This document shows, piece after piece, positions 8,136 to 16,857 of a stretch of DNA of 64,000 nucleotides. A program made the position numbers and the translations under genes. Each line of letters opens with the position of its first letter. Within the stretch, counting starts at the first letter, position 1. The DNA is from Streptomyces fagopyri (GTDB lineage Bacteria; Actinomycetota; Actinomycetes; Streptomycetales; Streptomycetaceae). The notes below the pieces were generated by a model, which searched no databases, was not told the DNA's origin, and saw only the letters and a program-made list of their open reading frames with translations. The stretch is from positions 3,534,001-3,598,000 of the forward strand of contig NZ_CP045643.1 of NCBI RefSeq assembly GCF_009498275.1, read 5' to 3'.

Positions 8136-8720
8136 TCAGTCCAGCGGAACGGACCTGCGCAGCGGATCGCGCAGGTCCGTTCCACCGTTCAGCCAGCGTT
8201 CCTGAAGGGCCCCGGCGCCGTGCACCCGCTTCCACGCGGCCTCGTTCGGCGTCATCGGGAGCAGCGGCAGGAACCGTACGGGATCGGCGGGCGCGTCCAG
8301 TTCCAGGTCCTCGACCAGACCACCGGACTCGGCGACCAGGACAGAGGTGAAGGGCGCGCCGGGCCAGAGCGGTCCGCCCACGTCGAGCGAGGCACCGGGA
8401 GCCACCACCAGCCCCTCGACCTGCGGGGACGCGCCGAGCACGGCGAGCGCGCGCAGCACCTTGTCGGTCTCGGCGCCGCCCGCGCGCACCGAGAGGACCA
8501 GCTCGGCGCGCGGTCCCTTCACCGGGTCGGCGAGCACCACCGTGGGGTCCGCCATCGGCTGGGCGGACATGCCGAGCGTCGCGTAGCGGACGACGTCGCC
8601 CTCCGTGAAGCGCAGCACCTCGATGCGGTCGGTACCGAGAAAGGTGACCGCGGCCCGCGCGTCGGGTTCGCCCAGCGCGGAGCGCAACCGGGCCTCGACC
8701 AGAGGAAGAACATCAGCCAT
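8136..8720 (-). CDS. Suppressor-of-fused (SUFU) domain protein
   Basis: 194 residues from ATG 8720. The bacterial SUFU domain covers most of the protein; recognisable parts are FLGTDRIEVLRFTEGDVVRYATLGMS, LVLSVRAG, and SVLVAESGGLVEDLEL. In Streptomyces and other bacteria such proteins are often small immunity- or regulation-like proteins, but no partner is visible here. There is no ribosome-binding site; a -10-like TATGCT lies exactly 6 nt upstream of the ATG (8727-8732), suggesting a leaderless transcript. The 3' end of the gene contains a 15-bp perfect stem-loop (8146-8183) that probably terminates the transcript while still coding. Confidence 0.82.
   Translation of the reverse strand: MADVLPLVEARLRSALGEPDARAAVTFLGTDRIEVLRFTEGDVVRYATLGMSAQPMADPTVVLADPVKGPRAELVLSVRAGGAETDKVLRALAVLGASPQVEGLVVAPGASLDVGGPLWPGAPFTSVLVAESGGLVEDLELDAPADPVRFLPLLPMTPNEAAWKRVHGAGALQERWLNGGTDLRDPLRRSVPLD
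8146..8183 (-). terminator. Stem-loop embedded in the last codons of the SUFU gene
   Basis: Perfect 15-bp stem (GGAACGGACCTGCGC / GCGCAGGTCCGTTCC) with an 8-nt loop, located inside the final 16 codons, just before the stop at 8136. Likely a terminator that overlaps coding sequence. Confidence 0.6.
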
Positions 8721-8762
8721 GAACCGAGCATAGAACTCGTCAGCAACGGGCAAAGCGGCGGC

Positions 8763-8788
8763 TTGACGCTTCGGTGCGCTGATAGTCT
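8763..8788 (+). promoter_or_regulatory. Candidate promoter for the corA leader
   Basis: TTGACG (8763-8768) and TAGTCT (8783-8788) separated by 14 bp. The spacing is short for a vegetative promoter but both hexamers fit the Streptomyces housekeeping pattern. Transcription from here would give a leader of about 450 nt before corA. Confidence 0.35.
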
Positions 8789-8855
8789 TGGCCGCTGGTC
8801 GGGGCAGCACGCAGAAGCGTCGCTCTCGAGCTCCGACGCACTGAGACTGACTGAT

Positions 8856-8964
8856 CTCCCTCGCCGGGAGGCAGCTCCCCCACGGGGGATGGATCGTCCC
8901 TCACGGGGGACCGGCCGGAGGAGGTGGGGCTGCAATGGACCGAAGTCGACCGTGCAGTACCACC
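8856..8964 (+). ncRNA. Structured leader RNA upstream of corA (candidate riboregulator)
   Basis: Four successive hairpins can be drawn: CTCCC/GGGAG (8856-8870), TCCCC/GGGGA (8875-8889), GTCCC/GGGAC (8896-8911) and a composite stem GGTGG + CTGCA / TGCAG + CCACC (8923-8964). They lie in a 520-bp gene-free region in front of a divalent-cation transporter gene. I tried to match the M-box magnesium riboswitch consensus and could not do so convincingly. The region from 8965 to 9242 shows no further clear structure. Regulatory function is inference. Confidence 0.45.
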
Positions 8965-9242
8965 CGCTCTTCCGGACGCTGAATTCTGTAGCTGGTTCCC
9001 CTCACCCAGGCCGGCTGCCGCCTCCTGCAAACGTGTGCATACGTGTCAGCGTTGTCCGTTGCACCACGGAAGAGCGCTTCGTTCCCGCCTGATCTGTCTG
9101 ATCTGAATCAGTAGCGAAGCTGCCACCGCGACGGTGCGGTGCTCCCCGCTTTGTGGACGTGCCAAACATCCGCAGTCAGGACGTCCCCATTCCGGGCAGT
9201 TCCAACCGTCGCCGGCGGCCTCCAGTTGTGAAGGAGCCTGCC

Positions 9243-10355
9243 ATGTCGATGATCCGTGACCTCCGTGCCGCGGTCCGCCCCCGCCCCTCCCTGCGCAAGG
9301 AAAGCGGCTCGTACGACACCACCCGCGCGCCCGGGACCAACTCCGCCGTGGTCGACTGCGCGGTCTACCGCGACGGCGCCCGTGTCCAGACCCGCGAGCC
9401 CCTCACCCCGCACGAGGCGATGCGCCTGGTGCACCGCGACGGCGGTTTCGTGTGGATCGGCCTGCACGAGCCCACCGAGGCCGAGTTCTCGGGTATCGCG
9501 GGCGAGTTCGGGCTGCACCCGCTGGCTGTGGAGGACGCCGTCCAGGCACACCAGCGGCCCAAGCTGGAGCGCTACGACGACTCCCTGTTCACGGTCTTCA
9601 AGACGATCCACTACGTCGAGCACGACGAACTCACCGCCACCAGCGAGGTCGTGGAGACCGGCGAGGTCATGTGCTTCACCGGCCGGGACTTCTTCATCAC
9701 CGTCCGGCACGGCGGCCAGGGCTCGCTGCGGGCGCTGCGGCACCGGCTGCAGGACGAACCGGACCTGCTCGCCAAGGGCCCCTCGGCGGTGCTGCACGCG
9801 ATCGCCGACCACGTCGTCGACGGGTACATCGCGGTCGCGGACGCCGTACAGGACGACATCGACGAGGTCGAGACCGCGGTGTTCTCGCTCGGGCGGAAAG
9901 GTACTCCGCGCGGTACGGACGCCGGCCGCATCTACCAACTCAAGCGTGAGGTACTGGAGTTCAAGCGCGCGGTCTCGCCGCTGCTGCGTCCGATGCAGCT
10001 GCTGAGCGAGCGGCCGATGCGGCTGGTCGACCCGGACATCCAGAAGTACTTCCGTGACGTCGCCGACCATCTCGCCCGGGTGCAGGAGCAGGTCCTCGGC
10101 TTCGACGAGCTGCTCAACTCGATCCTCCAGGCCAACCTCGCGCAGGCGTCCGTCACACAGAACGAGGACATGCGCAAGATCACCTCCTGGGCCGCGATCA
10201 TCGCCGTACCGACGATGGTGTGCGGTGTGTACGGCATGAACTTCGACTACATGCCGGAGCTGCGCTGGAAGTTCGGCTATCCGCTGACGCTCGGTGTCAC
10301 CGTCTGCATCTGCCTCTCGATCCACCGGATCCTGAAGCGCAACGGCTGGCTCTGA
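9243..10355 (+). CDS. corA: CorA family divalent cation (Mg2+) transporter
   Basis: 370 residues. CorA proteins form pentameric channels that carry Mg2+ (or Co2+/Ni2+) across the cell membrane. Visible: a large N-terminal cytoplasmic domain with FVWIGLHEPTEAEF and HPLAVEDAVQAHQRPKLERYDD (typical of the CorA fold), a long stalk helix, and two C-terminal membrane helices with the family signature YGMNF between them, ending in a basic tail (HRILKRNGWL). Start chosen at ATG 9243 because GAAGGAG lies 6 nt upstream; the frame remains open upstream to 9153. A second ATG follows two codons later. The unusual structured leader in front of the gene suggests control of expression at the RNA level. Confidence 0.95.
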   Translation: MSMIRDLRAAVRPRPSLRKESGSYDTTRAPGTNSAVVDCAVYRDGARVQTREPLTPHEAMRLVHRDGGFVWIGLHEPTEAEFSGIAGEFGLHPLAVEDAVQAHQRPKLERYDDSLFTVFKTIHYVEHDELTATSEVVETGEVMCFTGRDFFITVRHGGQGSLRALRHRLQDEPDLLAKGPSAVLHAIADHVVDGYIAVADAVQDDIDEVETAVFSLGRKGTPRGTDAGRIYQLKREVLEFKRAVSPLLRPMQLLSERPMRLVDPDIQKYFRDVADHLARVQEQVLGFDELLNSILQANLAQASVTQNEDMRKITSWAAIIAVPTMVCGVYGMNFDYMPELRWKFGYPLTLGVTVCICLSIHRILKRNGWL

Positions 10356-10387
10356 CGTCCGGGCGTCGTGCTGGCTAGGCTGAGCGC

Positions 10388-10930
10388 ATGACGGAACAGC
10401 TGCTCGATCGGGCCCTCATCGAGGAGGCCACCAAGAAGTCCGGGCTGATCTGGGCGCGCGGCGACGGCATGCCGTCGGCCGGCGCCCCGGGCCCCGAGGA
10501 ACCCGCCCGGGCCCTGTGGCACGTGTGGCACGACGGAGCGGTCTGTCTGGTCGGCGACGGTCCCGGTGAGCAGCCGCTGCCCGGCCTCAGCGACGGGGGC
10601 GAGGCGGTGGTCACCGTACGCAGCAAGGACAAGGGCGGCCGGGTGGTGGCCTGGACGGCCAGGGTGGTCGAGCTCGCGCCCGGGTCCGACACGTGGCAGG
10701 AGACCGTCGCCGAACTCAAGGGCAAGCGTCTGAACGCGCCCGACGGTGAGGAGATGCCGGCCCGCTGGGCGCGCGAGTGCCGGGTGCTGCGTCTGGAGCC
10801 CCTGGCCGGCACGCTCCCGCTGCCGGACGGCTCGCTGGCCGCCGCGCCCCTGCCGACCCCGGCGACGACCCGGCAGCCGGTCCCGGCGGCCGTCCCCCGC
10901 CTCCTGTTCAAGAAGCGCAAGCGGTCCTGA
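10388..10930 (+). CDS. Conserved hypothetical protein, 180 residues
   Basis: Soluble protein with WARGDGMPSAG and ARALWHVWHDGAVCLVGDGPGEQPLPGL, then TVRSKDKGGRVVAWTARV. The pattern of a short N-terminal helix followed by beta strands is reminiscent of the split-barrel (pyridoxamine-phosphate oxidase-like) fold, but I do not see flavin-binding residues and do not claim function. The tail is Pro-rich and ends with a basic cluster (LLFKKRKRS). A -10-like TAGGCT (10376-10381) ends 6 nt before the ATG and no ribosome-binding site is present, so the transcript is probably leaderless. It follows corA by 32 bp. Confidence 0.7.
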   Translation: MTEQLLDRALIEEATKKSGLIWARGDGMPSAGAPGPEEPARALWHVWHDGAVCLVGDGPGEQPLPGLSDGGEAVVTVRSKDKGGRVVAWTARVVELAPGSDTWQETVAELKGKRLNAPDGEEMPARWARECRVLRLEPLAGTLPLPDGSLAAAPLPTPATTRQPVPAAVPRLLFKKRKRS

Positions 10931-10979
10931 GGGCCGGCCGACTCCAGGAGACGCGGGCGGTCCCGGGGCGCGGCGCCGG

Positions 10980-11738
10980 CTACGAGGCGGGCAGCTGCCT
11001 GCCGTAGTCGACCGTCTCGCCCCTGGCCGGTTCGGCGAGGGCGAAGTCCTGGCCCCAGTCGGTGAGCCGGAGGGTGCCGGCGCCGCCCGCGCGGACCAGG
11101 AGGACGGGGTAGGGGGTCCCCTTCAGCGAGACGTCGAGGGTGCCGCCCGCTCCCTTGTCGCCGGTGATGCGGATGGTGCGGACGCCGGACTGCTCGTGGT
11201 GGCCGTCCGTGGCGAGCGTGCCGTGCAGGGTGAGCAGGCCCTCCAGGAGGACGTCCTTGTCCGTGAAGCTGATGAAGCGCTTGTAGGCGGGGTCGCCGGC
11301 CGGGACCTTCACGTACTTGCCGCCGAGCTTGTCGGCGGCGGCCGTGTCCGCCGAGGTGCTGCCGCTCTTGTCGTCCTGATGGCTCCAGAACTCGGCACCG
11401 GCCTTGAGGAAGAGGTGCTCGCCCACCCGCAGCAGTTTGAAGCTCGCCCCCTGCGAGGTGACCGACCCGGTGCCGCCGTCCGCCTTCAGACGCATGTCGA
11501 GCTTGTAGGTGCGTCCGTTCGACACCACGGTCCCGGCGAGCCTGACCGTCTCCGCGGACGTGGCCGCCGCATGGGACTTCGTCTGGATCGCGGAGGCGGA
11601 CAGCTTGCCCACGCCGTTCGTGCCCGCGTCCGGATCGTCACTGCCGCACCCCGTCAGCCCCGTCCCCGTCACGACCAGTGCGCACATCGCGCCCACCAGT
11701 GCGGCCCTGCGGGTACGGCCCTGGAGAATCGCAGTCAC
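10980..11738 (-). CDS. Secreted lipoprotein, LppX/LprAFG-like
   Basis: 252 residues from GTG 11738. The N-terminus is a lipoprotein signal: basic QGRTRRAA, hydrophobic ALVGAMCALVVTGTGL, lipobox LTGC. After it come a Lys/Ser-rich region, VRLAGTVVSNGRTYKLDMRLKADGG and TGSVTSQGASFKLLRVGEHLFLKAG, the kind of curved beta-sheet found in LppX/LprG lipid-carrier lipoproteins. Likely anchored outside the membrane and binding a lipid or hydrophobic ligand; ligand unknown. AAAGG lies 11 nt before the GTG. The frame is open upstream to 11885, but the signal peptide fixes the start. Divergent from the MgtE-N/CBS gene. Confidence 0.8.
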   Translation of the reverse strand: MTAILQGRTRRAALVGAMCALVVTGTGLTGCGSDDPDAGTNGVGKLSASAIQTKSHAAATSAETVRLAGTVVSNGRTYKLDMRLKADGGTGSVTSQGASFKLLRVGEHLFLKAGAEFWSHQDDKSGSTSADTAAADKLGGKYVKVPAGDPAYKRFISFTDKDVLLEGLLTLHGTLATDGHHEQSGVRTIRITGDKGAGGTLDVSLKGTPYPVLLVRAGGAGTLRLTDWGQDFALAEPARGETVDYGRQLPAS

Positions 11739-12037
11739 AGGTGGGCTGCCTTTCGTACGGGGGTCCATGCGGGTGTCCGTGCCGGGGCGCCCTGCGGAGG
11801 GTCCGCACCGGGTGCCCACCACGGCGTACGGCAGCGTACCGGTGTCGCACCGGCCCGACGGAGCCAGTCCGTCCGGACCGCTCACCAGGGCGTATCCGAC
11901 CGGTACGGGCTAGCCTGAAGCCCACCCGAGCGGACAGAACGGGACCAAGCACGCGTACGGCCACACCACCCGGCGCACATACCGGGCCAGTACGGGAAAC
12001 ACCTACCGGGACAGCACGGAAAGAAGGAGGCGCGGGC

Positions 12038-13327
12038 ATGGCCGCAGGCGCCCCCCGGATCTTCGTCTCGCACCTCGCCGGTGTCGCCGTCTTCGATCCG
12101 AACGGCGACCAGGTCGGACGGGTACGGGACCTGGTCGCCATGCTCCGGGTGGGGCGGCGCCCGCCGCGGCTGCTTGGGCTGGTCGTCGAACTGTCCACCC
12201 GGCGGCGCATCTTCCTGCCCATGACCCGCGTGATCGGCATCGAGTCGGGCCAGGTCATCACCACCGGCGTCGTGAACGTGCGCCGTTTCGAGCAGCGGCC
12301 CACCGAGCGGCTGGTGTTCGGCGAACTGCTGGACCGGCGGGTACGGCTCGTCGACACCGACGAGGAGGTGACCGTCCTCGACGTGTCGGTCCAACAGCTG
12401 CCGGCCCGGCGCGAGTGGGAGATCGGCCGGGTCTTCGTGCGCCGGGCCCGCAGCGGGACCTTCCGGCGCACCCGGGGCGAGACCCTGACCGTCGACTGGT
12501 CCGCGGTCACCGGGTTCTCGCTGGAGGAACACGGACAGGGCGCGGAGAGCCTGCTGGCCACCTTCGAGCAGTTGCGCGCCGCCGACCTCGCCAACGTGCT
12601 GCACCACCTCTCCCCGAAACGGCGCGGCGAGGTGGCCGCCGCACTCGACGACGACCGCCTCGCCGACGTCCTGGAGGAGCTCCCGGAGGACGACCAGATC
12701 GAGATCCTCGGCAAGCTCAAGGAGGAGCGCGCGGCGGACGTCCTGGAGGCGATGGACCCCGACGACGCGGCCGACCTGCTCGCCGAACTGCCGGAGGCGG
12801 ACGTGGAGCGGCTGCTGACGCTGATGCGGCCCGACGACGCCGCCGACGTACGACGGCTGATGTCGTACGAGGAACGCACCGCGGGCGGCCTGATGACGAC
12901 CGAGCCCATCGTGCTGCGGCCCGACGCCACGGTCGCCGAGGCGCTCGCCCGGGTCCGCAACTCCGACCTGTCCCCCGCGCTCGCCGCCCAGGTGTACGTG
13001 TGCCGCCCCCCGGACGAGACGCCGACCGGCAAGTACCTGGGCACCGCGCACTTCCAGCGGCTGCTGCGCGACCCCCCGTACACGCTGGTCAGCTCGATCC
13101 TCGACGACGATCTGCAGCCCCTGGCGCCGGACGCGGCGCTGCCCGTCGTCGCGGGCTTCTTCGCCACCTACGACATGGTCGCCGCGCCCGTGGTCGACGA
13201 GAGCGGTTCGCTGCTCGGCGCGGTGACCGTCGACGACGTCCTGGACCACATGCTGCCGGAGGACTGGCGCGAGACGGAGTTCCACCTGCACGAGGACGAG
13301 GCCGGAGGGGGGAACCATGACGCCTGA
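12038..13327 (+). CDS. PRC-barrel / MgtE-N / CBS domain protein without a transport domain
   Basis: 429 residues, cytoplasmic. Residues about 1-80 look like a PRC-barrel-like domain (FVSHLAGVAVFDPNGDQVG). Then an MgtE N-terminal superhelical domain (about 180-290; LRAADLANVLHHLSPKRRGE, repeated ADVLEEL/ADLLAEL motifs) and a pair of CBS domains (about 295-420; TTEPIVLRPDATVAEAL, MVAAPVVDESGSLLGAVTVDDVLDHM). In MgtE these two domains sense Mg2+ and gate the channel, but the five-helix membrane domain is absent here. AAGAAGGAGG lies 6 nt before the ATG. The end overlaps the DUF1003 gene by 11 nt, so the two are translationally coupled. Confidence 0.88.
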   Translation: MAAGAPRIFVSHLAGVAVFDPNGDQVGRVRDLVAMLRVGRRPPRLLGLVVELSTRRRIFLPMTRVIGIESGQVITTGVVNVRRFEQRPTERLVFGELLDRRVRLVDTDEEVTVLDVSVQQLPARREWEIGRVFVRRARSGTFRRTRGETLTVDWSAVTGFSLEEHGQGAESLLATFEQLRAADLANVLHHLSPKRRGEVAAALDDDRLADVLEELPEDDQIEILGKLKEERAADVLEAMDPDDAADLLAELPEADVERLLTLMRPDDAADVRRLMSYEERTAGGLMTTEPIVLRPDATVAEALARVRNSDLSPALAAQVYVCRPPDETPTGKYLGTAHFQRLLRDPPYTLVSSILDDDLQPLAPDAALPVVAGFFATYDMVAAPVVDESGSLLGAVTVDDVLDHMLPEDWRETEFHLHEDEAGGGNHDA

Positions 13328-13901
13328 CCGCGAGACCCGCGAACGGGCCGTCACGGGGGCCACCGCGACCACCCGGCCACGCAGCCGGCTCGACCAGCCG
13401 ATGCCGCCGCGCCGCAGACTGCTGCCCGAGTGGGACCCGGAGGCCTTCGGCCGGCTGTCGGAAAGGATCGCCCGGTTCCTCGGCACCGGGCGCTTCATCG
13501 TCTGGATGACGGTCGTCATCATCCTGTGGGTGGTGTGGAATGTCAGCGCACCCCGTGACCTGCGATTCGACAACTACCCGTTCATCTTCCTGACCCTGAT
13601 GCTGTCGCTCCAGGCCTCGTACGCGGCCCCCCTGATCCTGCTCGCGCAGAACCGCCAGGCCGACCGCGACCGGGTCAACCTCGAACAGGACCGCAAGCAG
13701 AACGAACGGTCGATCGCGGACACCGAGTACCTCACGCGCGAGATCGCCGCCCTGCGCATCGGCCTCGGCGAGGTCGCCACCCGCGACTGGATCCGCTCCG
13801 AGCTGGATGACCTGGTCAGGGCGCTGGAGGAGGACCATTCGGACGGGCACGCCGTATTCCCGGCGGAACGGTCGCCCGGACGTGACACAGGCGACCGCTG
13901 A
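13317..13901 (+). CDS. DUF1003 membrane protein
   Basis: 194 residues with two transmembrane helices (RFIVWMTVVIILWVVWN and YPFIFLTLMLSLQASYAAPLILL), the conserved AQNRQADRDRV motif after the second helix and a cytoplasmic helical tail. This is the DUF1003 family; its function is not known to me. It overlaps the MgtE-N/CBS gene (ATG at 13317, previous stop at 13327), which suggests the soluble ion-sensing-type protein and this membrane protein act together. The C-terminus ends shortly before mrp. Confidence 0.85.
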   Translation: MTPDRETRERAVTGATATTRPRSRLDQPMPPRRRLLPEWDPEAFGRLSERIARFLGTGRFIVWMTVVIILWVVWNVSAPRDLRFDNYPFIFLTLMLSLQASYAAPLILLAQNRQADRDRVNLEQDRKQNERSIADTEYLTREIAALRIGLGEVATRDWIRSELDDLVRALEEDHSDGHAVFPAERSPGRDTGDR

Positions 13902-13945
13902 CGGGGCTTTCCGGGCCCCGGGCCGGGCGCCGTACCATCGTCCCT

Positions 13946-15079
13946 ATGGCTACGGAAGACGCGGTGCGTGAAGCACTGGCGACGGTGAACGACCCCGAGA
14001 TCCAGCGACCCATCACCGAACTGGGGATGGTCAAATCGGTGGACATCGGTGCGGACGGCGCGGTCGCGGTCGCCGTGTATCTGACCGTCTCCGGCTGTCC
14101 GATGCGCGAGACCATCACCGAGAACGTGACGAAGGCGGTCTCGGCGGTCGAGGGCGTCACCCGCGTCGACGTGACCCTGGACGTCATGAGCGACGAGCAG
14201 CGCCGCGAGCTGGCGGGCGCGCTGCGCGGCGGCCAGGCCGAGCGCGAGGTCCCCTTCGCGAAGCCGGGCTCCCTCACCCGCGTGTACGCGGTCGCCTCCG
14301 GCAAGGGCGGCGTCGGCAAGTCCTCGGTGACGGTGAACCTGGCGGCGGCGATGGCGGCCGACGGTCTCAAGGTCGGCGTGGTCGACGCGGACATCTACGG
14401 CCACTCCGTGCCCCGCATGCTCGGCGTCGACGGCCGTCCGACCCAGGTCGAGAACATGATCATGCCGCCGTCCGCGCACGGCGTGAAGGTCATCTCCATC
14501 GGCATGTTCACCCCGGGCAACGCCCCGGTCGTATGGCGCGGCCCGATGCTCCACCGCGCCCTCCAGCAGTTCCTGGCGGACGTGTACTGGGGCGACCTGG
14601 ACGTCCTCCTCCTCGACCTCCCGCCGGGCACCGGCGACATCGCGATCTCCGTCGCCCAGCTGGTGCCGAACGCCGAGATCCTCGTCGTCACCACCCCGCA
14701 GCAGGCGGCGGCCGAGGTCGCCGAGCGCGCGGGCTCCATCGCCGTCCAGACCCACCAGAAGATCGTGGGCGTCGTCGAGAACATGGCGGGCCTGCCGTGC
14801 CCGCACTGCGGCGAGATGGTCGACGTGTTCGGCACCGGCGGCGGCCAGACGGTCGCGGACGGGCTGACCCGCACCACCGGCGCGAGCGTCCCGGTCCTCG
14901 GGTCCATCCCCATCGACGTCCGGCTGCGCGAGGGCGGCGACGACGGCAGGCCGGTCGTCCTGACCGATCCCTCGTCCCCGGCCGGCTCGGCCCTGCGCGC
15001 CATCGCCGGCAAGCTGGGCGGCCGGCAGCGCGGCCTGTCGGGCATGTCCCTGGGCATCACCCCGAGGAACAAGTTCTGA
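13946..15079 (+). CDS. mrp: Mrp/NBP35 family iron-sulfur cluster carrier ATPase
   Basis: 377 residues. Domain order is the usual one for Mrp: an N-terminal MIP18/DUF59 domain (about 1-80, with SGCPMRETI), then a P-loop ATPase with deviant Walker A GKGGVGKSS (119-127), DADIYGHSVPRMLG, and a CPHCG motif (late in the protein) that binds the shared Fe-S cluster in this family. Role: ATP-dependent storage and transfer of Fe-S clusters to apoproteins in the cytoplasm. A -10-like TACCAT (13933-13938) ends 7 nt before the ATG with no ribosome-binding site, so probably leaderless. Confidence 0.93.
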   Translation: MATEDAVREALATVNDPEIQRPITELGMVKSVDIGADGAVAVAVYLTVSGCPMRETITENVTKAVSAVEGVTRVDVTLDVMSDEQRRELAGALRGGQAEREVPFAKPGSLTRVYAVASGKGGVGKSSVTVNLAAAMAADGLKVGVVDADIYGHSVPRMLGVDGRPTQVENMIMPPSAHGVKVISIGMFTPGNAPVVWRGPMLHRALQQFLADVYWGDLDVLLLDLPPGTGDIAISVAQLVPNAEILVVTTPQQAAAEVAERAGSIAVQTHQKIVGVVENMAGLPCPHCGEMVDVFGTGGGQTVADGLTRTTGASVPVLGSIPIDVRLREGGDDGRPVVLTDPSSPAGSALRAIAGKLGGRQRGLSGMSLGITPRNKF

Positions 15080-15261
15080 CCAACGCTCTCCCCGGCCTCC
15101 CCGCTCGGGGGAGATGAACCCGCCCCGTCAGGGGCGCGGGGAAACCGCGCGCCCCGGCCACGGCCGGCCCGCGTCCGCGGAACCCGCCCGCACCGCCTCC
15201 GCGGAGCGCCGCCGCCCGGCGGAGCGCTCTGCGGAGCACTCCGGCGTGCGCCGCGGAGCAC

Positions 15262-15918
15262 TCAGACGTACGCCGCGATGTCCTTGACCACCGCGAAGCC
15301 CAGCCCGTACGCGCTCATGCCGCGTCCGTACGCACCCACGTGCACGCCCTCCTGGGTGGACCCCGCGAGGACCCAGCCGAACTCGGACTCGCGGTAGTGG
15401 AACGGCGTGGGCACACCGTCCACGGGGAGGGACAGCGAGGACCAGTCCGAGCCGTCGAGATCGTCCGCGAGGACCCACGCCGTCTCGGTCTGCTGGTCCA
15501 GCCAGTCGTCCCGCAGGGTGTGGTCCATCTGGCCGGGCCAGGTGAAGGACAGCAGGCCCACACCGGCCAGCCACGCCGCCGAGGAGACCGAGGTGGCCTC
15601 CAGCAGTCCCGTACCGTCCGCGCTGCGGCGCGAGGGGTTCGCCGCGACGGTCACCACGACCGCGAAGCGTTCCTTGTCCTCGGTCGACTCGCCGCGCACC
15701 GAGGGCTCCTCACCGTGCCCGATCGAACCGTGTTCGACGGCGCCGTCCGCCGACATGCCCACCTGCATCAGCCAGCGCGGTCCCGTGAAGGCCTCGTCGA
15801 GGCCGTACCACGGGAAGGGCGCCAGCAGGTAGCCGTCGACCGTGCGCCGGGCGGAGGCGAGCTGCTGTCCGCCCTCCGTGGCCGGTGCCTGCGCGCCTAC
15901 CCGACTTGTCGTCTCCAT
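15262..15918 (-). CDS. Conserved Streptomyces protein of unknown function
   Basis: 218 residues, no signal peptide or membrane helix. Trp/Gly-rich: YLLAPFPWYGLDEAFTGPRW near the N-terminus, LLSFTWPGQMDH, DGVPTPFHYRESEFGWVLAG and a glycine-rich end (HVGAYGRGMSAYGLGFAVV). I do not recognise a domain. AAGGAGG lies 11 nt upstream of the ATG. It lies between mrp (convergent) and tatB (same strand, upstream), separated from tatB by about 200 bp. Confidence 0.75.
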   Translation of the reverse strand: METTSRVGAQAPATEGGQQLASARRTVDGYLLAPFPWYGLDEAFTGPRWLMQVGMSADGAVEHGSIGHGEEPSVRGESTEDKERFAVVVTVAANPSRRSADGTGLLEATSVSSAAWLAGVGLLSFTWPGQMDHTLRDDWLDQQTETAWVLADDLDGSDWSSLSLPVDGVPTPFHYRESEFGWVLAGSTQEGVHVGAYGRGMSAYGLGFAVVKDIAAYV

Positions 15919-16122
15919 CTGCCGGACGCCTCCTTGCTCTCGTCGGACCGGGCGGCCCGCCCCCCTCGGGCGTCCTCAGCGGTCCGCACAACAACTGGGC
16001 AGCATAGCCACACCGCTCCGGGCAGCACGGAAAGCACCCGTCGCGTGGGGCGCGCCCGCCGTCGATTTCCGGCCGTGTCACACGGCCGGAAGGCCCCTGA
16101 CCTGTCTCGATCGGGGTACGGC

Positions 16123-16566
16123 TCAGGTGGCGTCGGCGTCGAAGGGCGGGCGCTCGTCCTGGCCGGACCGCTCGGGCTTCTTGGTCATGTCCACCGTGGA
16201 TCCGGCCGAGCCGGAACCCGGACCGGAACTCGACGACTCGGATTCACGGCTGTGCACCGCGTCCGTGACCTCGGCCATCTCCTTCTTCAGGTCGAAGCCG
16301 TTACGGATCTCCTTGAGCCCCAGCTCGTCGCTGTCCAGCTGCTTGCGCAGGAACGTCTTGGGGTTGAGGTCCTCGAACTCGAAGTCCTTGAACTCCGGGC
16401 CGAGTTCCTCACGGATGTCCGCCTTGGCGGTCTCCGAGAACTCACGGATCTTGCGGATGGTGCGCGTGACGTCCTGGATCATCTTCGGGAGCTTGTCCGG
16501 ACCGAAGACGAGCACGGCGAGGACAACGAGCGCCACCAGCTCGAGCGGTCCTATGTCATTGAACAC
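16123..16566 (-). CDS. tatB: Sec-independent protein translocase TatB
   Basis: 147 residues. One N-terminal membrane helix (LELVALVVLAVLVFGPDKLP) with the FGP hinge, followed by an amphipathic helix (MIQDVTRTIRKIREFSETA) and a disordered charged tail. This architecture and length fit TatB, the substrate receptor of the twin-arginine translocase. GTG start at 16566 with AAGGAG 7 nt upstream. It lies downstream of htrA on the same strand, as in mycobacteria. TatA and TatB look alike; the longer tail and the sigE-htrA context favour TatB. Confidence 0.92.
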   Translation of the reverse strand: MFNDIGPLELVALVVLAVLVFGPDKLPKMIQDVTRTIRKIREFSETAKADIREELGPEFKDFEFEDLNPKTFLRKQLDSDELGLKEIRNGFDLKKEMAEVTDAVHSRESESSSSGPGSGSAGSTVDMTKKPERSGQDERPPFDADAT

Positions 16567-16857
16567 CTGAAGCTCCTTGCGATGTCCTTCGGTCCTCGGC
16601 CCCCGGCGGTTCTTCCGTGGTCCGGGCCGGGTCCACGGTACCCGGCCATCCCGTCCGTCCGGAACTGTCCCGGGGCCTCCGGGTTCGTGTACACGTCCAG
16701 TTTTCCCTGCTGTTTGCCGCCCGGGGAGGGGACGGCTCCCGGCCCGACGGCCACGTCCGGCTCCGTCCGCCGCCGTCCCTCCGCCGTCCCCCGCCGTCCG
16801 TCCCGGTCCGCCCCCGTCCGCCGCGATCCCCCCGGGGCGGGCCGCGGTCCGGGGCGG

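Noticed and set aside
8856-8964. M-box (ykoK) magnesium riboswitch before corA
   Set aside because: Location is right and hairpins are present, but I could not align the conserved core; listed only as an unassigned structured leader.
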